Positions 17,396-26,839 of a stretch of 47,852 nt of DNA are shown here, piece by piece. This DNA comes from Candidatus Zhuqueibacterota bacterium. Lineage in GTDB: Bacteria > Zhuqueibacterota > Zhuqueibacteria > Thermofontimicrobiales > Sulfurfontimicrobiaceae. A program made the position numbers and the translations under genes. The notes beneath the pieces are model-generated. The model ran no database searches. It saw only the letters and a list, made by a program, of their open reading frames with translations, and was not told the origin of the DNA. The stretch spans positions 1-47,852 of the forward strand of contig JAFGMA010000417.1 of the NCBI GenBank assembly GCA_016927835.1, written 5' to 3'. How positions within the stretch are numbered: the first letter of the stretch is position 1; the number at the start of each line of letters is the position of its first letter.

Positions 17396-20300
17396 ATGAA
17401 GACTCATGGCCTTTTTGCATTAATAATATTACTGTGTTTGACAGCGACAAATGCACAATATAAATCAACCCTGCGAAAACAAAATCGCACACCCTTTTTG
17501 AGTGAAGAAAATCCAATCCGCTATCATTATCCGATGAGACATTTCGAAAATAAAAACCATTTACCGATCCGGAAAGTGCGAGATGTGTTTTCTGAACGGG
17601 TTGATGAAGATATGTCTGCCTGGTGCGATCTTGACTTCAAGAATAAAGCGGCTTCCTTTCATTCTGATCCGTACGTCAATCAAAATCAATTGAGCATTAC
17701 TTCCGTCGGTGTCGATACTGCCTGGGTGCGGCATTACGCCTCCGCTCTCGCCCCAAGCATCGACTGTGTGGTTGCAATGTCTGTGGACAGCTTTGGAAAT
17801 GTGTACGTAACAGGTTATAGCTCAGGCTTGCCGTTTGGAGTAGACTACCTTACGATTAAATACGACGCTTCAGGCGTCCAGGTCTGGTCCGCCCGCTTTG
17901 ACGGAGGAATCCACGGAGATGATATGGCTTGTGCTATTCGGGTGGATGGATTGGGGAATACCTATGTGACCGGGAAAAGTGTCGCTTCAAACACAGGTTG
18001 GGATTATGCCACGGTTAAATACAATTATGCCGGGGTGGAACAGTGGGTCGTCCGTTACAATGGTCATGGAAATGGATCTGATGAGGCAACAGCCCTGGCC
18101 ATAGACACCGCCGGAAATGTTTATGTGACAGGCTCATGTGTGAATTCCGGGGCGGGGAATGATTACGCAACGATCAAATACAATTCCGATGGCGTCCAAC
18201 AGTGGGTAGCCTGCTACAATGGTCCAACAGATTCTACTGACTTTGCCAGAGCTCTTGCCGTGGACCAATCGGGCAATGTATATGTGACGGGAGAAAGTTA
18301 TGGATCAGGAACAGACCGGGATTATGCCACTGTCAAATACAACGCCACTGGCGTCCAGCAGTGGGTGGCTCGCTATCCGGGACCAGGAAAAGATTGGGAC
18401 CGGGCAACTGCTTTGGCTTTGGACGGCGTTGGTAATGTGTATGTGACAGGAAGTAGTGGGATTGATTATGGCACAGTTAAATACAACTCCGAAGGTGTCC
18501 GGCAGTGGGTGGTTCGTTACAATGGACCTGGAAATTCGGATGACGAGGCAAATGCCATAGCCACAGATCATTCCGGCAATATCTATGTGACGGGATGGAG
18601 TGTTGGTTCAGGCACAGGGGATGATTATGCCACAGTTAAATACAATTCCGAAGGAGTCCAGCAGTGGGTCGCCCGTTATAATGGTCCGGAAAATGATTCA
18701 GATCGTGCAAGCGCCCTATCCGTCGATGATTCCGGGAATGTTTACGTGACAGGCATGAGCCTTCATCGTGCAGGTATCTACTCCGCCCTATCATCGGATT
18801 ACGCCACGGTAAAATACAACCCGGATGGAGAAGAACAGTGGATCGCCCGCTACAATGGACCGGAAGATCTTGGTGACATGGCATCAGCAATTGCATTAGA
18901 TGCCGCCGGCAATGTTCATGTGGCGGGAAATAGTTCGGTATATAGCACATGGGGTATTTTCATTGATTCTGACTATGCCATAATTAAATACAATTCTGCT
19001 GGAGTGGAACAGTGGGTTGCCTGCTATACAGGACCGGGAAATTCTCATGATGAGGCTAATGCCCTGGCAGTGGATGCCTCTGGAAATGTTTACGTAACGG
19101 GATGGAGTAATTTTGGCTATGATGATAGGGGGGAGGCTACTGGTGGTCACTATGCCTCGGTCAAATACGACTCGTCTGGCGTTGAGGAATGGATAGCCCG
19201 CTATGAAGAGACGGGTTCGCAATGGGCAACTGCACTGGCGGTAGACGCTTCCGGAAATGTCTATGTAGCAGGAAATTATGGGGATGACTACGCCACGGTC
19301 AAATACAACTCAGTGGGTGTCCAACAATGGGTAGCTCGTTACGATGGCCCGGGGAATGCTGAAGACCGGGCAGTCGCCCTGGCAATAGACGCTTTAGGCA
19401 ATGTCTATGTGACGGGCTGGAGTGAGGATTCGGACACAAGGTCTGATTACGCCACGATTAAATACAATTCCGAAGGCATCCAGCAGTGGATTGCCCGCTA
19501 CAAGGGTCCGGGATTTTCTAACGAGGCATCTGATCTCGCATGGGCGCTTGCCGTGGACGACGCTGGCAATGTGTATGTGACCGGAGAAAGTGATGGATCT
19601 GGAACAGAACGGGATTATGCCACTATCAAATACAACTCCGAAGGTGTCCAGCAATGGGTCGCCCGTTATAATGGTTCGGGAAATTGGGCTGACTATGCAA
19701 CGGCGCTGACTGTGGACGGCTCCGGCAATGTTTATGTTACAGGATGGAGTTATGGTTCAGGCAAAGGCTTTGATTACGCCACAGTCAAATACAACTCTGC
19801 CAGTGCCGAACAGTGGATTTCACGTTACGCTGGTCCAACAGATGATGATGTGGCAGTCGCCCTTAAAGTTGACGACCTGGGCAATGTCTATGTGACGGGA
19901 TGGAGTTATGGTTTAGGCACGTCGGCTGATTACGCCACAGTCAAATACAACTCCGCTGGTGTCGAACAGTGGGTTGCCCGCTACAATAGTCCGGGAAATG
20001 ATTGGGATGAGACAACCGCGCTGGCTTTGGACGCCTTCGGCAATGTCTATGTGACGGGATTTAGTAATGTACGTTATAGGCTCGGGGACCTTCAAAGTCG
20101 TAATTACGCCACGGTCAAATATGACTCATCTGGCGTTGAACAGTGGGTGGCTTGCTACAATGGCCCACGAGATTCTCGTAATAATGCAATCGCCCTTGCA
20201 GTTGACGCTTCCGGCAATGTGTATGTGACGGGAACAAGCAAAGGCGATTGGTGGAGCGTTTACACCACGATCAAGTACGTTCAGACACCGTCGGTTGCGG

Positions 20301-20590
20301 TGCAGAAGGAAGAGTTACCAAAGCCTGGTCGCTACTGGCTGGCGCAGAACTACCCTAATCCCTTCAATCCAACCACCACTATCGAATTTGCGCTGCCCCA
20401 ATCCGCTTTTATCAGACTCAAAGTATATAACCTGCTGGGTGAAGAAGTTGCCACGTTGATTGCAGAACAACAAGCGGCGGGAATTCACAAGTTGAATTGG
20501 GATGCTACGGGATTAGCGAGCGGTGTGTATTTATATCGGCTGGAAGCGGGGGATTTTGTGGATGTACAAAAGCTTATTTTGCTGCGATAG
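17396..20590 (+). CDS. Secreted 16-repeat SBBP-type propeller protein with sorting tail
   Basis: The 1064-residue exported protein starts at ATG 17396 (AAAGGAG at 17381-17387, 8-base spacing) with the signal peptide MKTHGLFALIILLCLTATNAQ. From about residue 113 to 965 it consists of ~16 tandem repeats of ~50-60 residues with a GNVYVTG core. Each unit reads roughly DYATVKYNS.GVQQWVARYN, then GPGN..D.A.ALAVD and SGNVYVTG. This is the SBBP/beta-propeller-repeat family. Sixteen units exceed one propeller and suggest two stacked propellers. The tail begins at ~981 (LAQNYPNPFNPTT...QKLILLR). Codon-level similarity between repeats is high, which fits recent repeat expansion. No catalytic residues are recognised. 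Its leader sequence closely resembles that of the next gene. Confidence 0.87.
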   Translation: MKTHGLFALIILLCLTATNAQYKSTLRKQNRTPFLSEENPIRYHYPMRHFENKNHLPIRKVRDVFSERVDEDMSAWCDLDFKNKAASFHSDPYVNQNQLSITSVGVDTAWVRHYASALAPSIDCVVAMSVDSFGNVYVTGYSSGLPFGVDYLTIKYDASGVQVWSARFDGGIHGDDMACAIRVDGLGNTYVTGKSVASNTGWDYATVKYNYAGVEQWVVRYNGHGNGSDEATALAIDTAGNVYVTGSCVNSGAGNDYATIKYNSDGVQQWVACYNGPTDSTDFARALAVDQSGNVYVTGESYGSGTDRDYATVKYNATGVQQWVARYPGPGKDWDRATALALDGVGNVYVTGSSGIDYGTVKYNSEGVRQWVVRYNGPGNSDDEANAIATDHSGNIYVTGWSVGSGTGDDYATVKYNSEGVQQWVARYNGPENDSDRASALSVDDSGNVYVTGMSLHRAGIYSALSSDYATVKYNPDGEEQWIARYNGPEDLGDMASAIALDAAGNVHVAGNSSVYSTWGIFIDSDYAIIKYNSAGVEQWVACYTGPGNSHDEANALAVDASGNVYVTGWSNFGYDDRGEATGGHYASVKYDSSGVEEWIARYEETGSQWATALAVDASGNVYVAGNYGDDYATVKYNSVGVQQWVARYDGPGNAEDRAVALAIDALGNVYVTGWSEDSDTRSDYATIKYNSEGIQQWIARYKGPGFSNEASDLAWALAVDDAGNVYVTGESDGSGTERDYATIKYNSEGVQQWVARYNGSGNWADYATALTVDGSGNVYVTGWSYGSGKGFDYATVKYNSASAEQWISRYAGPTDDDVAVALKVDDLGNVYVTGWSYGLGTSADYATVKYNSAGVEQWVARYNSPGNDWDETTALALDAFGNVYVTGFSNVRYRLGDLQSRNYATVKYDSSGVEQWVACYNGPRDSRNNAIALAVDASGNVYVTGTSKGDWWSVYTTIKYVQTPSVAVQKEELPKPGRYWLAQNYPNPFNPTTTIEFALPQSAFIRLKVYNLLGEEVATLIAEQQAAGIHKLNWDATGLASGVYLYRLEAGDFVDVQKLILLR
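17790..20265 (+). repeat. Coding tandem repeats, ~16 units, period around 150-190 bp
   Basis: The core coding for GNVYVTG recurs at about 17795, 17953, 18112 and onward to ~20215, giving period lengths near 159 bp in the first units and more variable later. The intervening ACNGTNAAATACAA stretch (coding VKYN/IKYN) recurs in nearly every unit. These units encode the propeller repeats of the 1064-residue protein. Confidence 0.8.
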
Positions 20591-20632
20591 ACAATTTAGC
20601 TGGAGTCCAGCGAATTTGAGAAAGGAGCAAAT

Positions 20633-23600
20633 ATGATGAAATCGTTCGCTATTATCTTGCTGAGTTTGTTATCAGTATCCAGCGGATTCAGCAAAATTAT
20701 AAACATCCCTGCAGATGTTGATAGCATTCAGGGCGGAATCAACCTGGCAGTGGATGGCGACACGGTGCTCGTACAGCCAGGCACCTATGTGGAAAATATC
20801 GATTTTAACGGCAAGGCCATTGTCGTCGCCAGCCTTTTCCTTACAACCGGCAAATCAAATTATATTTCGGAAACGGTGATTGATGGAAACGAAAATGGAG
20901 ATGTTGTAATTTTTCAAAACGGAGAAGATTCGACATCCATTCTTACCGGTTTTGTCATCAGGAATGGAGCTATAAAATATATGTTCGAGTATACCTTTCG
21001 GGGTGGAGGCATCTATTGCGCAAATTCCAGTCCCTATCTTAAAAATTTGTGGATAAAAGATAATATGGGGAGTGGTGTGTTTCTTGCTGAATCCAATCCG
21101 CATATAATGAACGTGACCATTAGTCACAACAAAACAGCGGGGTGGTGGTATGCAAATGGAAGTGGGATTCTATGTTCAGATTCCAGTCCCTATTTATCCA
21201 ACGTAACAATCACGAATAATTTTGCCAGTTATGGCGGAGGAATTTACATAGGCTGGAATTCCTTTCCTGTGTTTGATAAAAATAATCGATGCAACATCTA
21301 TTCTAATCACGCACTCCTTGGCAAAGATTTATATACTTGGCAAACCTCTCCGATTGTTGAAATAGTCCTGGATACATTTACCGTGAAAATCCCGACCGAT
21401 TTTCATGCCTATCCGCAGCGTCAATTCACCTTTGACATCCTGCACGGAAAACTGGAACAGACGAATTCAGATCTTTATGTGAGTCCAACCGGGCTGGATT
21501 CCAATAATGGTCTTTCCTTTTCCGATCCGTTACCAACGATTTACACGGCGCTGTCAAAACTTTTGCCGGACAGCCTGAATCCTCCCACAATACATCTTGC
21601 CAACGGCCGCTATAGTCCCTCTCTTACCGGAGAAAGATTTCCTGTAGTCGTGCAAAACACCATTCACTTTTCAGGCGAATCTGAACAAGGAGTTACCCTC
21701 GATGCCGAGGGTAGCGGTGGAGTCATGATCCTTGATCAGACTCCTGAAATTACCATTAAAAACCTGACAATTACAAATGGCGGTTGGCATCCTGGGGAAA
21801 GTTTCGGGGGTGAGCTTTCGGGGGTTAATGCCCATGGCCTTTCATGTTTAAATTCCAGCCCGAACTTGATAAATTTGACGATATCAAATAACAAAAATAG
21901 TGGTGTTTTTTGTTTTGGCTCCAATCCCGTTCTCACCAATGTATTAATCAAAGAGAACGAAAATAATGGACTGAGTTGTCACGATTCCAATCCCGTTCTC
22001 ACCAATGTATTAATCGAAGAAAACGAAAATAGTGGACTATATTGTGGAGATTCCAATCCCCATTTATCCAACGTAACCATCAGGAACAATCATGCCGCAC
22101 ACGGCGGCGGGATTTATTTAGCCTATAATTGTTTGCCGGTTTTTGACTTGCAGAACCGCTGTAATATCTATTTTAACCACGCTGATGAGGGAAGCGATCT
22201 TTTTGCGGAAAACCCTTCACAGACCATTCATATCGCCGTGGATACATTTACAGTGGTAAATCCCAATAACTATCATGCATTTCCGATCGATGTATTCACT
22301 TTCGACATCCTTCATGGCAGAGTAGAACAAGTGACGGCTGACTTGTATGTGAGTCCAACCGGTGACGATTTCAACAACGGATTATCGCCGGCAACATCCT
22401 TAAAAACAATTCGCGCCGCGCTGCTTAAAATTTCGGCAGATAGCTTAAATCCTTTAAGCATTCATCTTGGCAGCGGTCTGTATAGTCCGTCCTCAAATGG
22501 GGAAATTTTTCCTATCAAAATGGTAAACCATGTTCACCTCATGGGAGAAAACCGAGATCATGTCATTTTGGATGCAGAAATGCAAAATAGGGTTTTGGTT
22601 TTTGAACAAATTAATGGGTGTCGGGTCAATAATTTGACAATTAGAAACGGAGGGACAGCATATATATTGGTCGGAGGTGTTTATATCCATCGGTCCAACC
22701 CCATTTTGCAAAACATAATGATTACGGAAAACGTTGGCACTGGTATTTCTTGCTATAGTGCGAGTCCGGTGCTGATCGATGTTGATATTGTGGGCAATTC
22801 ATCCGGCGGAATGTACTGCTCCAATTCTTCCCCGACTTTGACCAACGTGAGTATTGTCTGCAATACTTCCGAAAGAAATGGTGGCGGTATCTACTGTAAC
22901 TCAAACTCAACGCTCAAGACGAAAAATGTCCTTATCCAGGGAAACGAGGCTGAGAACGGCGGCGGTATTTATCTGAATATTTCCAGTCCTGAACTAACAG
23001 ACATAACGATCCGAGAGAATAAGGCTCGTTCGGATGGCGGTGGCATTTATTGCCATGGATCCAGCGCAAGGTTGACAAACGTTATCCTCGCGTGGAATTC
23101 AGCTTCGGGCAAAGGAGGTGGTGTTTACAGTGAATACTTGAATTATTCTAATCTAATGAATGTGACAATGATCGGTAATAGATCATCTTTCGATAATGGG
23201 ATTTACGCAGAGCTGTATACAAACTGGACGATTGTAAATAGCATATTATGGAATTACTCTTTGTCCCAAATAATGGGAAATGGTTCCGTTGTCATTGCCC
23301 ATTCAAATGTTCAAGGTGGACAATCGAGCTTGAAAAATTTTCATGGAACTGTTTATTGGCTGGATGGAAACATAGATTCCAATCCCCTGTTTGCGGATTC
23401 GGTGAGTTTGAGGTTGAGTCCGAATTCACCCTGTATAGATGCCGGGATTCAGGACACATCGATCACCTATCAAAACTGGCAGGCAATATTAAAAATTCCG
23501 GCCATGGATTTTATGGGGAGTGCTCCTGATATGGGCGCAGTCGAATTTGATCCGTCAACGCATATCAAACAAGTAGTGGAGATTATTCCCGAGCAGTTTG

Positions 23601-23854
23601 TACTAAGACAGAATTACCCCAATCCCTTCAATCCAAGCACCGCCATCGAATTTGCGCTCCCAAAATCTGTTTTCGTCACACTCAAAGTCTATAACTTGCT
23701 TGGTGAGGAGCTGGCGACGTTGATTTCCGAACAGCGAGCGGCTGGTATTCACCGATTCAATTGGAAGTCAGAAGGCTTGGCCAGCGGCGTGTATTTTTAT
23801 CGCTTGCAGGCAGGTGAGTTTGCAGAAACCAAAAAACTCATTCTGTTGCGGTGA
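20633..23854 (+). CDS. Secreted right-handed beta-helix protein (triplicated) with sorting tail
   Basis: The 1073-residue exported protein has a signal peptide (MMKSFAIILLSLLSVSSGFS). ATG 20636 is an equally good start and matches the spacing of the preceding gene. Three successive helix units are visible. The first opens with IPADVDSIQGGINLAVDGDTV. The second and third open with LYVSPTG.D..NGLS and share DSLNP, IHL..G.YSPS and LDAE. Each continues with short rungs such as SSP.L.NVTI..N.A..GGGIY, the parallel beta-helix pattern of pectate-lyase-like or DUF1565 proteins. The tail starts at ~988 (LRQNYPNPFNPST...KKLILLR). No lyase catalytic Arg/Lys set was recognised, so it may bind rather than cut glycans. 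Confidence 0.85.
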   Translation: MMKSFAIILLSLLSVSSGFSKIINIPADVDSIQGGINLAVDGDTVLVQPGTYVENIDFNGKAIVVASLFLTTGKSNYISETVIDGNENGDVVIFQNGEDSTSILTGFVIRNGAIKYMFEYTFRGGGIYCANSSPYLKNLWIKDNMGSGVFLAESNPHIMNVTISHNKTAGWWYANGSGILCSDSSPYLSNVTITNNFASYGGGIYIGWNSFPVFDKNNRCNIYSNHALLGKDLYTWQTSPIVEIVLDTFTVKIPTDFHAYPQRQFTFDILHGKLEQTNSDLYVSPTGLDSNNGLSFSDPLPTIYTALSKLLPDSLNPPTIHLANGRYSPSLTGERFPVVVQNTIHFSGESEQGVTLDAEGSGGVMILDQTPEITIKNLTITNGGWHPGESFGGELSGVNAHGLSCLNSSPNLINLTISNNKNSGVFCFGSNPVLTNVLIKENENNGLSCHDSNPVLTNVLIEENENSGLYCGDSNPHLSNVTIRNNHAAHGGGIYLAYNCLPVFDLQNRCNIYFNHADEGSDLFAENPSQTIHIAVDTFTVVNPNNYHAFPIDVFTFDILHGRVEQVTADLYVSPTGDDFNNGLSPATSLKTIRAALLKISADSLNPLSIHLGSGLYSPSSNGEIFPIKMVNHVHLMGENRDHVILDAEMQNRVLVFEQINGCRVNNLTIRNGGTAYILVGGVYIHRSNPILQNIMITENVGTGISCYSASPVLIDVDIVGNSSGGMYCSNSSPTLTNVSIVCNTSERNGGGIYCNSNSTLKTKNVLIQGNEAENGGGIYLNISSPELTDITIRENKARSDGGGIYCHGSSARLTNVILAWNSASGKGGGVYSEYLNYSNLMNVTMIGNRSSFDNGIYAELYTNWTIVNSILWNYSLSQIMGNGSVVIAHSNVQGGQSSLKNFHGTVYWLDGNIDSNPLFADSVSLRLSPNSPCIDAGIQDTSITYQNWQAILKIPAMDFMGSAPDMGAVEFDPSTHIKQVVEIIPEQFVLRQNYPNPFNPSTAIEFALPKSVFVTLKVYNLLGEELATLISEQRAAGIHRFNWKSEGLASGVYFYRLQAGEFAETKKLILLR

Positions 23855-23891
23855 TTTGAAGATATATTTTAGCACGATGAGTTAGCACATT

Positions 23892-24138
23892 ATGAAACGG
23901 ATTGCACTGGTGTATTTGTTGCGGCGTTGCATTTTGCGCTCATCCAAGCCGCGGCATAATACTCGGGATTTTTGGGGGCAGACAGCGAGTCTTTTTATGG
24001 GGAATGCGCAGCGGTGTTATTGCAGGACAGGGCGGAATCGTATATATGCCGGTACGCATTTTGGGTGCATTTTCTCCGCTGAAGCTTAGCGAGATAGCCG
24101 TAAAACTACCGGCCAATTTATTCATTTCAACAAAATGA
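23892..24138 (+). pseudogene. Truncated relic of an Asp-box propeller gene (paralog of 15177-17339)
   Basis: The frame from ATG 23892 reads ...RDFWGQTASLFMG and then RIYAGTHFGCIFSAEA, followed by a stop. This aligns with QDFWQQTTSPCYGG and QIFAGTPFGGVFCSSDDG at the start of the intact Asp-box protein encoded at 15177. The rest of the gene is missing. The preceding junction (TTGCGGTGATTTGAAG, around 23849) resembles the one before 15177 (TTGCGATGATTTGAAG), so the relic likely came from a segmental duplication that copied a tail end plus the next gene's start. Confidence 0.7.
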
Positions 24139-24210
24139 TTTGTGTGCAATGATTTCTAAAGCTATTCAAAACCACCAATGCGTTGGGAAAAATGCTGTTG
24201 ATGTTTAAGT

Positions 24211-24333
24211 AGTGTCTGTCCGAAAGCAACTATTTTCATGCTGAGCGGAGTCGAAGCATGACGAATTAACAATGACTTATCACCCTTCGACTCCGCTCAG
24301 GGTGAAGAAATTTGGACTTTTCGGACGGACACT
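24211..24333. repeat. 123-bp palindromic element with terminal inverted repeats (copy 2), MITE-like
   Basis: The ends are inverted repeats: AGTGTCTGTCCGA at the left and TCGGACGGACACT at the right, with one mismatch. The inner arms CTGAGCGGAGTCGAAG (24241-24256) and CTTCGACTCCGCTCAG (24285-24300) form a perfect 16-bp inverted repeat. TAAGTA occurs at both boundaries (24206-24211 and 24333-24338), consistent with a target-site duplication that partly overlaps the ends. There is no coding capacity. Copy 1 lies at 493-615, inverted. Confidence 0.78.
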
Positions 24334-24371
24334 AAGTAATTCCACTTAATTAATAACAAAAGGAGTTCGCC

Positions 24372-26567
24372 ATGAAACCAAAAAAAATGATTTCATTGTG
24401 CCTGGCAGTATTTATTCTTTTAGCGCTGAAAGGCTTCAGTAACACATTCATTGTTACGACAACACACGACTTTGACCCGGGCTCATTGAGGCAGGCGATC
24501 ATCGATGCCAATGCCCATACCGGTTCCGACACCATTGTCTTCAATATTCCTAACACCGATCCCGGCTACAATGCTGTCACTGGCGTCTGGACGATCCAGC
24601 CAGCCAGCACATTCGAATATCTATCAGACGATGGAACATGCATTGATGGAACGAGCCAAACCGCGAATCAGGGGGATTCGAATCCCGAAGGACCCGAAAT
24701 CGAGATTGATGGGACGCTTGCCAGTTCTATCGGATTCTGGATTTTCGAATCTTCTGCGAATACGATCCGCGGATTTGTAATCAACCGCTGTGCGAACGGA
24801 ATCGCCATCCATGGTTCGGGAAGAAATATTATCGCCGGAAATTACATCGGCACCGATGCCGAGGGCAAATCAGACATGGGAAATACGGGCAATGGCATTT
24901 ATCTGGCAAACGGCACTCGCCATAACATCATTGGCGGACAGACAGCCGCAGACCGCAACGTTATCTCCGGAAATGACGATACGGGTATCGTTTTTTGGAG
25001 CTCTGGCACGGACAGTAATCTCATTATTGGCAATTATATCGGCACGGACGCCAGCGGCACGAGCGCGATTGCCAATGGTCGGGGTTTTGAGTTCGGCTAT
25101 GGTCCTGAAGGTAACATCATCGGTGGCAATGATGCCAGCGAGCGCAACATCATCTCCGGTAACATGGAGGCAGCATTGTACCTGCACCATGACTGCCGGA
25201 ACAATATCATTATCGGGAATTATATCGGCACCGATGTCACCGGGACAGCCATCGTAGGCAACTACATGGGCGTCCGCCTGCAGAATGGCGCCGCTAGCAA
25301 CTTTATTGGCGGCGTTAATCCCGGGGAAGGCAATTTGATCTCCGGAATGGCGAGCTTTGGCATTTCGTTTAATGGGAATGGCACCGACAGCAACCGCGTT
25401 TATGGGAATTATATCGGCACTGATGCGACAGGCACGGCAAAGCTTCCCAATCAGAGCGGAATCTGTCTTGTGGCGGAAGCCCGGTACAACGTGATTGGCG
25501 GCAGCTCCCCCGGGGAACGCAACCTGATTTCAGGAAATGAAATAGAAGGTATCCATATTGAGAATGCATCACACAACGCGGTTACCGGGAATACCATTGG
25601 CACCGATGTAAGTGGAACAAAGCGGCTGGGCAATAATAATTACGGGATTTATATCACGAATCACTCAAGTCATAACATCATCGGCGGAATGACAGCGGAA
25701 GAAGGCAATCTCATCTCAGCCAACGGCAGCGGCGTGATCCTGTACGGCAGCGGCAACGACAGCAATATCGTGCAAGGAAACCAGATCGGCACCGATTGTT
25801 CCGGCACGGGAGACCTGGGCAATACCAACTATGGCATCTGGCTCAGCCTGGGACCGAAAAATAACCAGATAGGTCCTGCAAATAGCATCCGTTTTAATGG
25901 AAAGTATGGCGTCGCTGTTTTCACGGATAGCGCTACCTGCAACACCATCACCCGGAATTCCATTACGATGAATGGGGATAGGGGAATTTACAATTATAAT
26001 GGCGGCAATACCGAGCTTGCGCCACCGACAATTGCATCCATCACGGACCTGTCGGTTTCAGGCATGGCACCGCCCAATAGTATTGTGGAGATATTTTCCG
26101 ATACAAGCGATGAAGGTGCCATTTATGAAGGGACAACGAGTGCGAATGCCTCGGGGAATTTTACATGGATGGGTACCCCTACTGGTCCAAATGTGACGGC
26201 TACTGCCACCGATGCCGCGGGGAATACATCGGAATTCAGTGCAGCGTTTATCACGTCGGTCGAAGAGAAAAGTCAATCCGAAATGCCAGTGAAATTTTGG
26301 CTAGATCAAAATTATCCCAATCCGTTTAATCCGGCTACTATGATTGCGTATCAATTGCCCCGGGCTGTAGAGGTGGAAATAAACATCTTCAATCTGCAAG
26401 GACAACACATAGCGACATTGGTGAAAGACCATCGTGCTGCCGGCTACCATAGGATTACCTGGAATGGGGCGGATGAATCCGGTCAGCCAATCGCGAATGG
26501 CGTTTACATTTATCGGCTCAAAGCGAGCAGCTTTATGGCAGCAAAGAAAATGCTCTTGCTCCGATGA
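24372..26567 (+). CDS. Secreted NosD-like right-handed beta-helix protein with sorting tail
   Basis: The 731-residue exported protein has the signal peptide MKPKKMISLCLAVFILLALKG. TFIVTTTHDFDPGSLRQAI (~25-45) is the CSLREA-like start of many secreted beta-helix proteins. Repeated rungs follow, of the form N.IIGNYIGTDASGT and NIIGG..A..RN.ISGN (~130-520), the parallel beta-helix/NosD pattern. A short Ig-like region (GMAPPNSIVEIFSDTSDEG, ~555) leads to the tail at ~643 (LDQNYPNPFNPATMIAYQLP...KKMLLLR). The tail is more diverged than those of genes upstream, using FNLQGQHIATLV and NGADESGQPIANGVY. The function is probably adhesive or glycan-related. The ribosome site is AAAAGGAG. Confidence 0.85.
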   Translation: MKPKKMISLCLAVFILLALKGFSNTFIVTTTHDFDPGSLRQAIIDANAHTGSDTIVFNIPNTDPGYNAVTGVWTIQPASTFEYLSDDGTCIDGTSQTANQGDSNPEGPEIEIDGTLASSIGFWIFESSANTIRGFVINRCANGIAIHGSGRNIIAGNYIGTDAEGKSDMGNTGNGIYLANGTRHNIIGGQTAADRNVISGNDDTGIVFWSSGTDSNLIIGNYIGTDASGTSAIANGRGFEFGYGPEGNIIGGNDASERNIISGNMEAALYLHHDCRNNIIIGNYIGTDVTGTAIVGNYMGVRLQNGAASNFIGGVNPGEGNLISGMASFGISFNGNGTDSNRVYGNYIGTDATGTAKLPNQSGICLVAEARYNVIGGSSPGERNLISGNEIEGIHIENASHNAVTGNTIGTDVSGTKRLGNNNYGIYITNHSSHNIIGGMTAEEGNLISANGSGVILYGSGNDSNIVQGNQIGTDCSGTGDLGNTNYGIWLSLGPKNNQIGPANSIRFNGKYGVAVFTDSATCNTITRNSITMNGDRGIYNYNGGNTELAPPTIASITDLSVSGMAPPNSIVEIFSDTSDEGAIYEGTTSANASGNFTWMGTPTGPNVTATATDAAGNTSEFSAAFITSVEEKSQSEMPVKFWLDQNYPNPFNPATMIAYQLPRAVEVEINIFNLQGQHIATLVKDHRAAGYHRITWNGADESGQPIANGVYIYRLKASSFMAAKKMLLLR

Positions 26568-26839
26568 GTCGGCTGAAAGCAACCTCATGTTCCACAGCTC
26601 CAGGCTCGCAGGACAGGAGGTTGAAACATCCTGTGGAACTTCCCTAACAGTTGATAAATTATATCTTCACATCAATGCGAGTCGTAGCTGCCCAGGAAAA
26701 GGAATAAAAAATAGTGTTGAAGGATGAAAAATATCGAAAGGAGGAATGCTCCGCGAAAACCGAAGCTTTTTCAAATTTAAAAAATTCCAGGTATAGGCAG
26801 GAAAAACTTTCATTACTAAAATTTGAACGGGAGAGGTCT

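Larger units (their letters stand above)
23855..24371. other. Intergenic region with BNR relic and palindromic element
   Basis: This ~500-base stretch separates two beta-helix genes. It contains the decayed BNR start at 23892-24138 and the 123-bp repeat element at 24211-24333. It ends in the AAAAGGAG ribosome site of the next gene. Confidence 0.65.

Noticed and set aside
17790..20265. CRISPR-like array
   Set aside because: The regular ~159-bp units are coding repeats in one open reading frame, too long and too similar in their spacers to be CRISPR.
26714..26839. N-terminal extension of the amidohydrolase-kelch ORF
   Set aside because: The extension is Lys/Glu-rich and precedes a perfect signal peptide. 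The ATG at 26840 with GGGAG upstream is the natural start.
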